Shown in pieces: positions 22,176 through 34,209 of a DNA stretch of 64,000 nucleotides. Position 1 is the stretch's first letter, and each line of letters starts with the position of its first letter. The position numbers and the translations under genes were made by a program. Source of the DNA: Branchiostoma floridae (Eukaryota > Chordata > Leptocardii > Amphioxiformes > Branchiostomatidae). The stretch covers positions 17,665,797 through 17,729,796 of the forward strand of contig NC_049995.1 of assembly GCF_000003815.2 (NCBI RefSeq). Direction: 5' to 3'. The notes under the pieces were generated by a model. It saw only the letters and a program-made list of their open reading frames with translations, was not told the DNA's origin and made no database searches.

Positions 22176-22745
22176 AACCAGCTGCTGCCGCGCCGCGTGC
22201 CTGCGAAGCAGTTGTGTTACGCCGAACGGCGGTTTTACCGGCTATATAGATACAGATACAGAAGCTGGTGTGTTACGCGGAAGGGCGGTTATACCGGCTA
22301 TATAGATACAGATACAGAAGCTGGTGTGTTACGCTGAAGGGTGGTTATACCGGCTATATAGATACAGATACAGAAGCTGGTGTTTTACGCCGAAGGGCGG
22401 TTATACCGGCTATATAGATACAGATACAGAAGCTGGTGTTTTACGCCGAAGGGCGGTTATACCGGCTATATAGATACAGATACAGAAGCTGGTGTTTTAC
22501 GCCGAAGGGCGGTTATACCGGCTATATAGATACAGATACAGAAGCTGGTGTTTTACGCCGAAGGGCGGTTATACCGGCTATATAGATACAGATACAGAAG
22601 CTGGTGTTTTACGCCGAAGGGCGGTTATATCGGCTATATAGATACAGATACAGAAGCTGGTGTTTTACGCCGAAGGGCGGTTATACCGGCTATATAGATA
22701 CAGATACGTTTATTGCAAGTTCATGCCCGAGGGCTAATTGCAGGT
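22176..22745 (+). repeat. 56-bp tandem array in a LINE 3' UTR
   Basis: About nine near-identical 56-bp units (AAGCTGGTGTTTTACGCCGA, AGGGCGGTTATACCGGC, TATATAGATACAGATACAG). The array sits immediately after the LINE stop codon and before a second LINE tail (TTTATTGCAAGTTCATGCCC). Confidence 0.9.
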
Positions 22746-22964
22746 ACAAACAACATGTATAAGGAAAGTACAAAGGTGCTAAGAACTACATTCTATGACT
22801 ATGTTGTGCTACTTAAGTGTACATTATGCTAGTTTTGTTGGTTTTGGCTAACAAAGGTCTAGCATAACAAAGTACCGCTCTGTTTATCCACCCTTACCAG
22901 CTCTGACCTGTTACATAATGTAACCCAACACCACAGGGTGTCTGCTACATTACTAGTAACCATG

Positions 22965-23195
22965 GTGACAGCTAGTCTCTACCAGACTCCGGATCGCTGG
23001 AAAATCGTAGAAATGGAACAAATAGAGAGGAATATAACCGGCCAGGGAACACTTCCGAACAGCTCGCGACGATCGCGTGCTGTTCCCTGGCCGGTTATAT
23101 TCCTCTGGCCGGCTTACTCCTCTATTTGTTCCATTTCTACGATTTTTGCAGCGATCCGGAGTCTGGTAGAGACTAGGTGACAGCCGTCTTGACCA
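22965..23195. mobile_element. Long-arm foldback MITE
   Basis: Arms of roughly 90 bp, AGTCTCTACCAGACTCCGGA inward to GGCCAGGGAACA, are inverted around a short loop near 23070. The flanks TGACAGC recur on both sides (about 22968 and 23180), a possible target duplication. Confidence 0.85.
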
Positions 23196-23640
23196 GGTCA
23201 TTGACCTTATATTATTTGTTTGAATCATTAGAAGAAGACGAATTCTACCAAAACAACTAATTTGTTTCACTTCCATAATGAAAAAAAAAAAATTGCTTCA
23301 CGTATGTTATAGCGGGTAAGCGTGATCGTGAAAATTTCTGTTTTGAATCGCCCACAAATTATAACCGGCTTTGGTTTGGTGTAGTGATTTGATACAGATC
23401 CCCATTAGTGACTGATATGATACGCTTTTGTATCATGAAATTGTTATTGTGACCCCTCTGAACTTTAAGAGTGTAAAAGTGCGGATGAGACTAAGCCAAG
23501 ACCTTTTCGATGTGACCGGAAAAAGCGTTACACAAGGACAGAGTAGAAAGCTCAAATCGCCGGACTAAATGTCACAGCAAAAAAGCATAACAAGATTCAA
23601 GTAGTGGAGATTCATCGCCATCTTTCTTAGTTATGCTTTT

Positions 23641-23757
23641 TACACACACACACACACACACATACACACACACGCATACACATACACACGCGGCGGAAAA
23701 AGACACACACACACAGACACACATACACACACACACACGCGCACGCACATGCACACA

Positions 23758-23807
<50 letters not shown>

Positions 23808-24010
23808 CAAACACACATACACATACACACGCGCATATACACGCACACACACGCGCGAGCGCACACACACACACACACACATACAAATACACGCGCGCAC
23901 ACACACACACGTGCGCGCACACATACACACGTGCGCAGACACACGTGCGCGCGCGCACACACACAACTCACTCACTCACGCACACATAGCCACACACAAG
24001 CACACATGAA
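23641..24010. repeat. (CA)n/(CG-CA) microsatellite
   Basis: About 370 bp of ACACAC with CGCGCA interruptions. It is open in all six frames; no coding meaning. Confidence 0.95.
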
Positions 24011-24029
24011 TTTTATCCTTGTATGCCTT

Positions 24030-24890
24030 TGTGTTGTAATAGAGATTACCAATTTGTACTATGATTACAACCAACACAAATGCGAACCAATGAGCGCACA
24101 CACACACAAGAAAACACATTCTCCACTGTATGCTTGACAAAATCTATAAAGTCTACAAACACTAATGACCATTTCCTGACAAATCAGGTCAATCCCATCA
24201 CTAAAACGAGTGGATAATCTTCTATCTATCATCAGCCACGTCTGGGGACACCTGCACACGTCACGGTTACCTAGCAACGGTCAGTAGGGACTTCGCGTCC
24301 ATGCGGATGACATTCCGCTGACGTATTTTCGCCGGAAGGTCAGCTTTTGACAGAAGGACACGTCGTGAGATGAGATTTCTGCAGAACGAAGGGTCACTGA
24401 TAATTCATAGCGATTCAAATCTATAAGGTTAATGACCCGTGTTTTTTTTTTCTCTTAGAAAAGTAAGATGGCAAAATTTTTAAAATAAGCCCAACACACT
24501 CATCGAAAATAATTAGACTGCTTCCGTCAGGTGTGCTCGGTAGAGTAAGTCAATATGGTCTTAAGATGTACGAAAAGAAAGTACGAGTATTAAGTTAAAG
24601 GACTTTGAACTCATTGAGTACAAGTGTTGGAAAAGTTCAAAATTTTCTATTACCTATTTTTTCTTGTTTTAAACCTAATAGCTTCACAGTCTTTATCTTC
24701 GTTAAAACAGCGGTATTGTTTTTGTCTTCTTTCTCTATTTGCTTTGATGTGTGCATGTTTGCTAAAGCTGGCCTAGGTCAAAATTATGGCCGGCCGTGTG
24801 GCATGCACACGAAAATGCACAATCATCAACTTTGAGTACGTTTTCGCTGATTGCAAGCTGAACAGGTGGCGTCTTAATCTTCGCTTTGTC
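24030..24890. other. No recognised feature
   Basis: No coding signal, TIR or tandem repeat was identified. Confidence 0.4.
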
Positions 24891-24892
24891 GA

Positions 24893-25045
24893 CGTTAAGG
24901 TTGTATCTCACTGCACTTGGGGCGCCGGTGCGGCACTGCGGGGTTCGAAGATCACTCAACGAATTTCAGACATAAAGAAACAAGTTTTCTTACGTTTTGT
25001 GTATTTTGTTGTCTTCTAATTCAAACTTCTACGTATGACTTAGAG
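24893..25045. mobile_element. Left half of the 16897-type MITE
   Basis: AAGGTTGTATCTCACTGCAC end, GCGCCGGTGCGGCACTGCGG block and core GTATTTTGTTGTCTTCTAA, but no inverted right end. Confidence 0.7.
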
Positions 25046-25049
25046 GACT

Positions 25050-25105
25050 TAACTAGATAGATAGATAGACATAGATAGATAGATATAGATAGATAGATAT
25101 ACTCG

Positions 25106-25136
<31 letters not shown>

Positions 25137-25145
25137 ATACATACA
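25050..25145. repeat. (GATA)n / (TA)n microsatellite
   Basis: AGATAGATAGATAG repeats pass into a TATATA run. Confidence 0.9.
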
Positions 25146-25604
25146 ATTTTCACAATTCTTTTCACAATTGCCAAAGTCGTCTTTTCACAGAATCCGTTTG
25201 TTCTCTTTATGAAACGCGACGATGCGACAGGATTGGACATTATTGAGGTCAGCGATGACGTCATGACTAATTGACCACGAAGCCAGCCGCGCTCCGGCCT
25301 GACACAGGAGATTTGAAGGACGTGTTTCGCGTCTCCAGACAATTATGATCTTTTAGTTTCCAGGAAAATATCTAGGTCGAAATTTTCTCGGAAAGGAACT
25401 CAAATTCGAAGATTGAACATTCTCCGTGTGTGCTTTTTCAATACACAAATTCGACCCAAGCTTGCACCTATCTTTGCACCAGGTACGACTGAAACTGGAA
25501 ATAATGTCGACAGCAACCAACGATTGATAGCGAAGCCGCGGACATCACATCTAGAACAACCCCAGGTACGAACATCGTTTACTCAACATTTCATTATTAT
25601 CACC

Positions 25605-26185
25605 ATTGTATCTCTCTCTCCTTCACTCACTCTCTCTCTATCTCTGTCTCTCTCTCTCCCTCTCTCTGTCTCTGCTCCACTCTCTCTCTCTTTCACTCTC
25701 CTCATCTCTCTCCTCCACTCTATCTCTCCTCCACTCTATCTCTACCTCTCTCTCTCTCCTCCACCCTCTCTCTCTGTCGCTCTCTCTCTCTCTCTCTGTC
25801 TCTTTCTCACTGTCTCTCCCTCTCTCTTTCCCCCTCTCTCCCTCTCCCTCCTCCTCCCCCTCTCCCTCTCTCTCCTCTCTCTCCCTCTCTCTCCTCCAAT
25901 CTCTCCCTCTCTCTCCTGCACCCTCTCTCTCTGTCGCCCCCTCTCTCTGTGTGTGTCTCTTTCTCTCTGTCTCTCCCTCTCCCTCTCCCTCTCTCTCTTC
26001 CTCTCTCTCTGTCTCCCTCTCTCTATCTCTCTCTCTCCCTTCCTCTCTTTCTTTGTCTGTCTCCCTCTCCCTTCCTCTCTTTCTTTCTTTGTCTCTCCCT
26101 CTCTCCCTCCCTCTCTCTCTCTCTCTCTCCCTCTCCCTCTCTTTCTCTGTCCCTCCCCTTTCTCTCCCTTTCTCTCTTTCATCAT
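25605..26185. repeat. (CT)n-rich low-complexity tract
   Basis: About 580 bp of TCTCTC/CCCTCT. The Leu/Ser ORFs on the + strand (up to 270 codons) and the Arg/Glu ORF on the minus strand are artefacts of this composition. Confidence 0.95.
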
Positions 26186-26693
26186 ATATGATTCACTGGA
26201 ATTATATTATATTAATCATTTATAGAAATTAGCTTCATTTGGTAAGCTGGTATTTTAGAACTTTCGTTTCATATACTCGTATCTATGGGTTCCCTATTCT
26301 ATGAATTTCCATTCCATCTATTTCCTATGAATGGAGCTTGTGTGTTCAACACATGGGGCAGGTCATTTCATGATTTTTCGTGTCTAATGTTGATTACACT
26401 GCCCCTTCTATGATCAAGAGAGAAAAGAGCTCTGAAAAGAAGCTACCATATTCTATCCAAATATCTACACGTTTACAGACAAAATGAAAACTACTCTCCT
26501 TTTAACGTCGCAAAACCCACACATGACAGAAAAAGTGGGATCTTTCGTCTTCCACTGTCTCAGAAAAAGAAGTCGAGATCAAGTTAGACTACAGTAGTCG
26601 CTTACTACATTTTGTATACTGTTTACCATTATTTGAATGTCATTTTTTGTCACTTGCAATTAGCCTTTGGGCAAGAATTTTCAAAAAAACTTA

Positions 26694-27271
26694 CGAGGGG
26701 CGTGCAATAAGTAATGGTCCTGACCCACTTCCAGTTGTCTGATCTAAATGAAATTTTGTATGTGTAATAATTCATATCTCTATGGGTTATGTTGCAAAAG
26801 ACAGCTCTGAACTAATTGTGGTTTCTGATTTACTGGTGTTTGAACTTAGTCAGGTGCGAAATGGACCAGGTGTGAAATGGAACCAGTTGAGTGTCGCGCA
26901 GTGATCCGGTTTTTGTATTTGAAAGGACGCACATCAAAGAAGACTTTTGATGAAATAAATGAAACTTATGGTGATGATGCCCCATCATATGACCTTGTAA
27001 AACACTGGCATTCTGAATTCAAACATGGCCGGAAGTCTGTGGAAACAGCTCCCAGACCTGGTCGTCCCTCTTGTGCCATTGATGAGGCATCAGTTGGAGG
27101 ACCAACCTGGGGTGTCCTACAAAATCGGTGTCCAGAGCTGCATCAAACGATGGAAGAAATGCATAACTCTGGGTGATTCCTATGAAGAGAAAGACTAATA
27201 ACTGTGCCAAGTTTCATTAATCTCCTGCTATGGGAAATGGGTCAGGACCATTACTAATTGCACGCCCCTCG
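26694..27271 (+). mobile_element. Internally deleted mariner
   Basis: TIRs CGAGGGGCGTGCAATAAGTA and its inverse lie between TA dinucleotides. From 26877 a transposase N-terminus reads MEPVECRAVIRFLYLKGRTS, with a helix-turn-helix region and KHWHSEFKHGRKSVE, then PGRPS. At about 27100 it jumps to the transposase C-terminus in another frame (SCIKRWKKCITLGDSYEEKD, stop). The catalytic DDD core is missing, so it is non-autonomous. It inserted beside a LINE tail (26650-26690). Confidence 0.92.
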
Positions 27272-27289
27272 TATGTAACTAATTAGCCA

Positions 27290-27535
27290 TTCCGCATCGT
27301 GAGATCGGCAGCGTGTTTGGCTTAGGACCTACAAGTGGAGGTCCTTGCTTCGAATCCTGCCGTGGCGCCGATCTTGTGCCCTTGGGAAAGGCACTTTACA
27401 CGGCTATCCTCACTTCACTCAGGTAACAATGAGCATCTAGCTTCGGTTACCTAGCCATACCTATCCGTCCCTCGGTCAGAACGTTAAATGGAGGTCGACG
27501 CTAAAATGTGCGTGGCACTACGCACGTTAAAGATT
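27290..27535 (+). mobile_element. tRNA-headed SINE (family A)
   Basis: tRNA-like head with CTTCGAATCCTGCC as B box, central GCCCTTGGGAAAGGCACTTT, then a distinct 3' part ending CGTTAAAGATTTATTATA. Confidence 0.8.
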
Positions 27536-27849
27536 TATTATACAGCATTAATCAAAGACTGAAAATTAAATTAAAGTAACAAACTTTTCCTTTAAATCTT
27601 CAAAATTTTCCCATTCCTTTTATCACCTTACCGACCAACAAAAACCAATCTTCTTGCTTAAGTCGTCCAACCCCTTTACATATAAAAATGTTGAACAATT
27701 CATCTCCTACTGTATACGGAAAAGAAGTCAAACCCATCAAATAGCTTAAGTAGAAATAGATTTAGATTAGTCGTTACTCCCTTTTGATTTATCTATGAAA
27801 ATCATTTTCCTTCTTTGTTTAGTATGATTATGTATACCACCACTGCTTT

Positions 27850-27905
27850 ACTTTGTATACAATTAGCACTCGGGCATAAACTTGCAATAAAGATAAAGAT
27901 TATTC
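27850..27905 (+). mobile_element. LINE 3' tail fragment
   Basis: ACAATTAGCACTCGGGCATA then AACTTGCAATAAAGATAAAG: the dispersed tail family, here in sense orientation with its AATAAA. Confidence 0.5.
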
Positions 27906-27999
27906 ATTTATTCAAAAATTAATCAAAGACTAAAAACAGTGATGTTTCTGCTTGCACTCAAAAAGTGAACACAAACCATTTTATACATTTCGTACTACT

Positions 28000-28065
28000 G
28001 CTTGTAAAGATGTGCGGCCCAGGGGCTCTATAAACGGAGATAGGCACCGTCATATACACCTAGAG
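28000..28065 (+). mobile_element. SINE family B fragment
   Basis: TGTGCGGCCCAGGGGCTCTA and GGAGATAGGCACCGTCATA match the 3' part of the SINE at 31588-31861. Confidence 0.45.
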
Positions 28066-28189
28066 GTTAAAGAAGGATCATAAGGATTAGTTATCAGTCC
28101 ATCCACCCTAGCGACAGCCGGAGAGTCCATGACGTCATCAGGTGTGTCGCAGGTGGCAGTGTTCAGGTAATGACTTATTTACTGTTAGC

Positions 28190-28815
28190 CTTAATGTGTG
28201 CTGGGGGGGGGGGGGGTCAGTAATTCCTACTCCTTCCCTTAGAAATAGTATAATACAGCAGTATATTGCAGGTTTTGATTATTTGAAATCACTATAGATA
28301 TTCCTTGACCGACAAGCACCAAATGATTACTTCTGGCTTGACGATATGCTAAGGTAAGTGAACACTAATTATCACTCCTTCCGTTAGAAATAGTATAATA
28401 CAAATATTATAATACAACAGTATTTGGCAGGTTTGGGCCATTTTAAGTTGCATTTTCGTTGACCGACAGAGCGCCAAATGACTACTTCTGGCTTGACGTT
28501 ACGCTAAGGTGAGTGAACACTAATTGTCACTCCTTCCGTTAGAAATAGTATAATACAAATATTATAATACAGCAGTATTTGGCAGGTTTGGGCCATTTTA
28601 AGTTGCATTTTCGTTGACCGACAAAGCACCCAAATGATTCTGTCTAGCATGAAGATACGCTAAGGTGGGTGATCACTTATTGCCACTTCTTCCGTCAGAA
28701 ATAGTATGATAGAGAAGTTTTTGCAGATTTTACCCTTTTTAAATGGATGTACAATGACTGATTAAGCATAAGATGATTCCATCTAGCTTGACGGTACCCT
28801 AAGGTGGGTTATCAC
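28190..28815 (+). repeat. 139-156-bp tandem repeat with donor-like junctions
   Basis: Four diverged units. Three to four of them end in CTAAGGTAAGTG/CTAAGGTGAGTG, a strong 5' splice consensus. The first is preceded by an open segment APNDYFWLDDMLR and an upstream TATAG that could be an acceptor. It resembles the splice-edge arrays of CHID1 and the opsin, but no gene was recognised. Confidence 0.6.
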
Positions 28816-28817
28816 TT

Positions 28818-29272
28818 AAGCCCCCTTCACACGAGAGCACGAATGAGCCGAAATGCCGTCGGAATAAAAATTAGTTTCTATTCCTGACTTCGTAGTGTAT
28901 TCTAACATTCTTACTGCATTCCAGATATTCGTCCCCGTTCTTTTGGCTGGCTCGAAAGTTTTTGACATGTCAAAAACTGCCGAGGTGCACTCGAAGTGGA
29001 GAAATATCGAATGGCATTCATTGTGGATTCTAAGTGTATTCTAACTATTCTAACTGCAGTCTGACCGCAGTTATCCGACATTCCAACATTATTCGAAACA
29101 TTCTTATCTCATTCGATGGAGAATCGAAACGGCAAGCCATCTCCAATCCAGCCAGAATGTGGCCGACAGAATATCTCGAATGCAGTGATAATGTCTAGAA
29201 TACACTACGAATTCACAGGAATAGAAAAGTATTTTCACTCTGACGGCATTCTTCTCGTGTGAAGGGGATATA
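28818..29272. mobile_element. 450-bp MITE
   Basis: Ends CCCCTTCACACGAGA and its inverse TCTCGTGTGAAGGGG; GAATG-CCGAAATGCCGTC blocks in both arms. The interior is rich in ATTCTAAC/GAATACACTACGAATTC. Confidence 0.8.
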
Positions 29273-29279
29273 AGGCCCA

Positions 29280-30090
29280 TGTGGAATACCCACTCGGAAT
29301 GGCACCGAATGTGGCACGAATGTTGCAAATAGTTCATTCCGGCTGGTTCTGCTTGATTCCTGCTGATTCGATTTCAGTGTGAAGGCCCTGTTTATTATTG
29401 CTTCTCCTTTTTATGAAATATGATCGAGAGATGTGTTATTCATTCCGCTTTGAGGGCATTTTATGAAGGAGTTGACCGGCATAACACGAAAGCTTCATCA
29501 ACTGACAGCTACTTTGTATTTGTTACTATAGAAATCCGACCAGAATAAAGAGTTCAGATATCAACGTCGCAGGGAAAGGTTTCGTGGCTAAAAATGATTG
29601 ATATTACTTTTGTTAAAATTCACCATACAAGTGGAAGGGGCAGGGGAGCAGGTGGTGATACCTTTGCTGGCCCTCACCCCGACATAAAAATACAATAGAT
29701 ACAGCAGACTAAGATTAATAAAAGACGACATAATCAATCGATCAGACTACCGAGCCCTTAAATCCTGGCAGGAGGCGCACTTACATGCAGTAGACCAGGT
29801 ACAGAGGTTATCGGATACAAAGTGGCTTCTGAATCTCTCAACAGTAGATTTCACAAGTAGCTGTTTGAAAGACAATAAGCCGGACTGATGTAACGACACA
29901 GCTCTATGCTACGAACGGTGACATCAAGCAAATTACACCAATATTTCTTCCGCACATGTATATGCAACAGACGTGAAGCGTTTAGCAATAAGGAAACTTC
30001 AAGACAATTTTTAAGTTCAAATTCTACTACTTTTATTGCTTTGAATTTTGCTCCTTCTACGCACAAAAGACAGTGGTCGGTACGTATTAG
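29280..30090. other. No recognised feature
   Basis: Nothing supported by sequence. Confidence 0.4.
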
Positions 30091-30099
30091 TTTACGCTC

Positions 30100-31240
30100 G
30101 TACAAACGTTTGAAGTGCATTCGTTTGAAACAAGAAAGCGAATTGTATCAAAGCGTTCTAACGCGCGGAAAAGCCGTCACCTTCAAAGCAACCTTCTGTT
30201 TCTTTTGTTAAGGCAAGAAATGATTTTACAAACTTTTTCAAAGCTTAAAGGAAACCAGTACAGGCACTTGCTCCGCACAAAAGACAGTTGTCTGTACTTA
30301 TTGGTTGACAAACGTTTGAAGTGCATTCGTTTGAAACAAGAAAGCGAATTGTATCAAAGCGTTCTAACGCACGGGAAAGCCGTCACCTTCAAGGCAACCT
30401 TCTGTTTCTTTTGGTAAGGCAAGAAATGATTTTACAAACTTTAAGTCTTTGCTCAAAGCTTTAAGGAAATCGGCACAGCTACAGCGGGAAGATGACTTCG
30501 CCTGGCCTTCATAAGAGGCAAGTGGAGCTACTTTACAAGTATATTACACAGACTATGATCAGGCAATGCACGAAGTTACGGCACCGTAGGATCTGCTTGG
30601 AGATTTTGACAAGGTTCCTGATTTTGCCGAAGCAAGTTTTCCACCTCGTGAGAATAGGATAGGGGAGTGCATTGAGGATTTGGCCTAAGAAGTGTGTCTT
30701 TATCAAAAATGGCAGACTCAATTTGTAAACTTTACATTGTGCACAATAGACAGCAAATGATAAACGTTGAAGACACTTTGTAAGATTTTAGCAGGTTTGT
30801 TGTTCTTACTTATATTCCTTCAGAGCACAAAAGAGAGTTTGTATTGAATTCGCTTCGAATTCACCTTTCGGGCGACCGGATTTTGTCTAAGGCGCGTTTT
30901 GATTTAAAAGTGGCAGACGCCATTTAGAACTTCAAAGGCATCATTCACCCCGCTCTTGTATCTGATTATCTTACACGAATAATCAAGTTTAGAACAAGTC
31001 TATTGAGGATGTGCGACCGAAAGTTCGAGGGGAGAATTTTTTTTTGTGTTGAATGACAGTTAAAAACGTCAATAGGGATTATACCAACACAGATGAGCTT
31101 TCATGCTAACCAAGAAATGTTTTAATCGAAAGGGACAGACACCATTTGTAAACTTCAGAGGCATTATTCAGGACATTCTTGTATCTGATTATCTTACACG
31201 AGTAATCAGGTTTAGAACACGGCTAGTGGGAGTAATGTAA
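30100..31240. repeat. Direct repeats of unknown element
   Basis: A 130-bp block (ACGTTTGAAGTGCATTCGTT to AAGAAATGATTTTACAAACT) occurs at about 30106 and 30311 in direct orientation. Another block (TGTATCTGATTATCTTACAC) occurs at about 30957 and 31170. Parts reappear inverted at 32380-32480 and 32880-32980. Confidence 0.6.
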
Positions 31241-31587
31241 TATCGTACTAAAGGCGACAGAACAATCTAATAATTCCTAGCCTTTATGTACAGTGTTCTA
31301 AATAGATTTATGAATAATATATAATTGCCGAACATATCATATTTGACAGAAGTTTTAATTCTATAAATGACACAAACAGAACAGAGTTCTGAATAGATTT
31401 GTGAATAAGATAAAGAAGATAACTTGATCATGTCTGACAGGCGTTTCAATGAAAGAACACTTAATTTCATTATTATGTTTTCAGAAAAAAGACGTGACTG
31501 ACCTTTGATTTATTTAGACCCAGTTTTGATCCGTGTACAACAAAGTTTATCTGCTCTAATGTCCAGATGTGCGGTCCTTCACCCCCA

Positions 31588-31861
31588 CCGGTGCAGTGGC
31601 GAGTGGGTAGAGTGTTCGCCTTGCATTCGGTAGGTCGTGAGTTCCATCCCCGGCCATACCAAAGACACTAAAAATGGTACATACTGCTTTCTCTGCTTAG
31701 CACTCAGCACTAATGAGGAAGAGCATGGAAGTTAAACACACATCACTACCAGCCCCCTGCTGTAGTGACTTGCACAAATGTGTGGCCCAAGGGCTTCAAA
31801 AAGGAGATGGGCGCCACCCTACGCATCTTAGATGCATGGGAAAACCTTAACTTTTTTTAAA
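31588..31861 (+). mobile_element. tRNA-headed SINE (family B), complete with target duplication
   Basis: The head GTGCAGTGGCGAGTGGGTAG (A-box-like) and GTCGTGAGTTCCATCCC (B-box-like) are followed by a body with TGGTACATACTGCTTTCTCT and an AT-rich end. CTTCACCCCCA flanks both sides (31577-31587 and 31862-31872), a clean 11-bp duplication. Confidence 0.9.
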
Positions 31862-31904
31862 CTTCACCCCCAGCTCTTTCAGAAAGGAAAGCTGAACCCA
31901 ATAA

Positions 31905-32005
31905 AGATGCAGATACAGAACAGCCATGACTTCAAGTACCATAGCTACAGACCTAGGATTGATGTGTTAAAAAAATTCGTATTTTCCCAGAAGTAACAAA
32001 TAAAG
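31905..32005 (+). mobile_element. LINE ORF relic
   Basis: CAGCCATGACTTCAAGTACC to TTCGTATTTTCCCAGAA parallels 21985-22055 of the CR1/L2-like LINE. It has frameshifts and is cut short. Confidence 0.5.
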
Positions 32006-32110
32006 CACAAAGACAATCTCCTGATGTTTTCCACGTAAAAAATCCACCCATTGAAGATCTTTATAATTACAGGCGTGCACAAAAGATAGACCAAAACAGT
32101 TAACCACGAC

Positions 32111-33115
32111 GCAATCAAAGATATTTACCTTAGTACTTGATAACTGTGCTTCCGATGCACGACTTTCCCAGATCCGGATGTTGCTGTTTGAAGTACCTCA
32201 GCTTCCATCTTTGTCCCAATATGTTATTATTGCAGGCAGGCAAAGCCATCTCCTGCACCGATTACTTCACAGTTTTGAAGTTAGCCCTCAAAACATCCTT
32301 GTAACGTCGTGTATTACCTTATCAAAGTGTGAGCGATGTACTTGTCGCATTTCCTAATAAATCAATCAAAGGGAACAGACTGTTATCTTGAAGGTGAAGG
32401 TTTTTTCCTCGCGTTAGAAAGCTTTGTTACAATTTGCTTTGAATTCATATTTTCCTTGAAACGCTTCAAACGTTTTGTTGATGCTTTGGTGTTTTGTCGG
32501 TAATTGAAGTCTTTCTTGAAAATCGCCCCAAACGTTAAGATTAACATATTTTCTCTATCATATTTCATAAAATCATCACCTAACTTTTGCACATCTATCT
32601 GCAAGCGTAACAAATTGCGCCGCAATCAAAGATATTTACCTTAGTACTTCATAACTGTGCTTCCGATGCACGACTTTCCCAGATCCAGATGTTACTGTTT
32701 GAAGTACCTCAGCTTCCATCTTTATCCCAATGTGTTATTATTGTGGGCAGGCAAAGCCATCTCCAGCACCGATTACTTCACAGTTTTGAAGTTAGCCCTC
32801 AAAACACCCTTGTAACGTCGTGTCTTACCTTATCAAAGTGTGAGCGATGTACTTGTCGCATTTCCTAATAAATCAATCAAAGGGAACAGACTGTTATCTT
32901 GAAGGTGAAGGTTTTTCCTCGCGTTAGAAAGCTTTGTTACAATTTGCTTTGAATTCATATTTTCCTTGAAACACTTCAAACGTTTTGTTGATGCTTTGAT
33001 GTTTTGTCGGTCATTGAAGTCTTTCTTGAAAATCGCCCCAAACGTTAAGAATAACATATTTTCTCTATCATATTTCATAAAATCATCACCTAACCTTTGC
33101 ACATCTATCTACCCA
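32111..33115 (-). repeat. 511-bp tandem duplication with LINE-derived ORFs
   Basis: Two copies with a period of about 511 bp. On the minus strand each has an open frame (32383-32625, 32833-33102) reading QKLGDDFMKYDRENMLIL and FGAIFKKDFN, then KRFKENMNSKQIVTKLSNAR. The start (LQIDVQKLG) matches the tail of the LINE ORF at 21960. The rest is unrecognised. 33116-33235 continues as a LINE relic. Confidence 0.65.
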
Positions 33116-33235
33116 GAGAAGATGCCCCTACTGCGCTTGATGATAACAAATTTCACTCCAGGGATAATACGAATTTTTGAACTCATCAATCCTGGCTTGG
33201 TAACTCTGGTGTTTGAAGCCATGGCTCATCTGAAG
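33116..33235 (-). mobile_element. LINE ORF relic
   Basis: The minus strand parallels the 21960 LINE (ATGGCTTCAAACACCAGAGT, TTCAAAAATTCGTATTATCC) but is degenerate. Confidence 0.5.
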
Positions 33236-33428
33236 TTACCTGAAACGCCAGACCGTCTCCAAAACCATATCCAGTTGTTTGCCGCGCATTCTAAAGTACT
33301 TTTCTCCATTGTTTTAAGATTCGTTCATCTCTTTATTTCTCAGTTGGTTAGTCGCAATGGAAGCTTTCCTTACAGAGGATGTTCTAATGACTGATCATTC
33401 TTTAAACGTCGTTCGACACACACAATAA

Positions 33429-33671
33429 GGCCCCCTTTCCACTAGGACGGCGATCGTGCTGCGCTCTCACTGCGACCTAAATAGCATATGTGAAAACTTC
33501 GCTTTCACACTGGGTATATCATACAAAACGTAAAAGTGTGATTGAGAAGACAACAAAACACACAAAGTGTAACAAGATTCGTTTATTTTCGATACAATTC
33601 GTTGAACGATGTGTCAAATTGTAGGTCGCAGAGAGAGCGCGGCGAGAGCGCCGTCCTAGTGGAAAGGGGGT
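33429..33671. mobile_element. MITE with CCCCCTTTCCACTAGGACG ends
   Basis: Near-perfect TIRs. The core (AGAAGACAACAAAACACACA) is shared with the AAGGTGGTATCTC-type MITEs despite different termini. Confidence 0.85.
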
Positions 33672-34209
33672 ATAAGCAATGCCGAAAAGGGTGAAGACAT
33701 CAAAGTGCTGTGGTATCAGTGGCTGACCTCATCATGGCTCTTTCGCTTATTAACCCCATCCAGACTGGGGAGGGGGGGGGGGTGAGTGTACCCGCCAACT
33801 TTGACGTCGTATAGCTCCCAAATGGCTTGTTTCAGTTTCAGTTTCAGCTTGTGCTTAGAACAACCAAACTTAGGGACTTTTCCTAGAACATTGTTGGCAA
33901 CAATTTACAAAAAAGAAATAGATTAAGTTTATGACTTTTCGTGTTGCCATGGCAACGGGTTTCTGAAAGGCATATTTTGCAAAACTCACCAATTTTGGTT
34001 AAAACAATGGGAATTTTATATAAGAAGAAGCAATGGTGAAATGGGTGAAGACATGAAATGATTGTGGCCCCAGCGACTGATCTCATCAGGGCATCCGGTG
34101 TTCAAATACGATGAACAGGACGTCCGTGACGTACGTGCAGTGTACATCAAACACACGGTAATCACAATTCCTGACTCCTCTCAGGGATACACGCCAAACA
34201 TGGATCCGT

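Noticed and set aside
23572..24137. Overlapping ORFs of Val/Cys/Ala or His/Thr on both strands
   Set aside because: Microsatellite (CA)n reads open in all frames; no coding evidence.
25413..26232. Long ORFs (up to 270 codons +, 147 codons -) in the CT tract
   Set aside because: They are pure consequences of TCTCTC/CCCTCT repeats (Leu/Ser or Arg/Glu only), with no domain.
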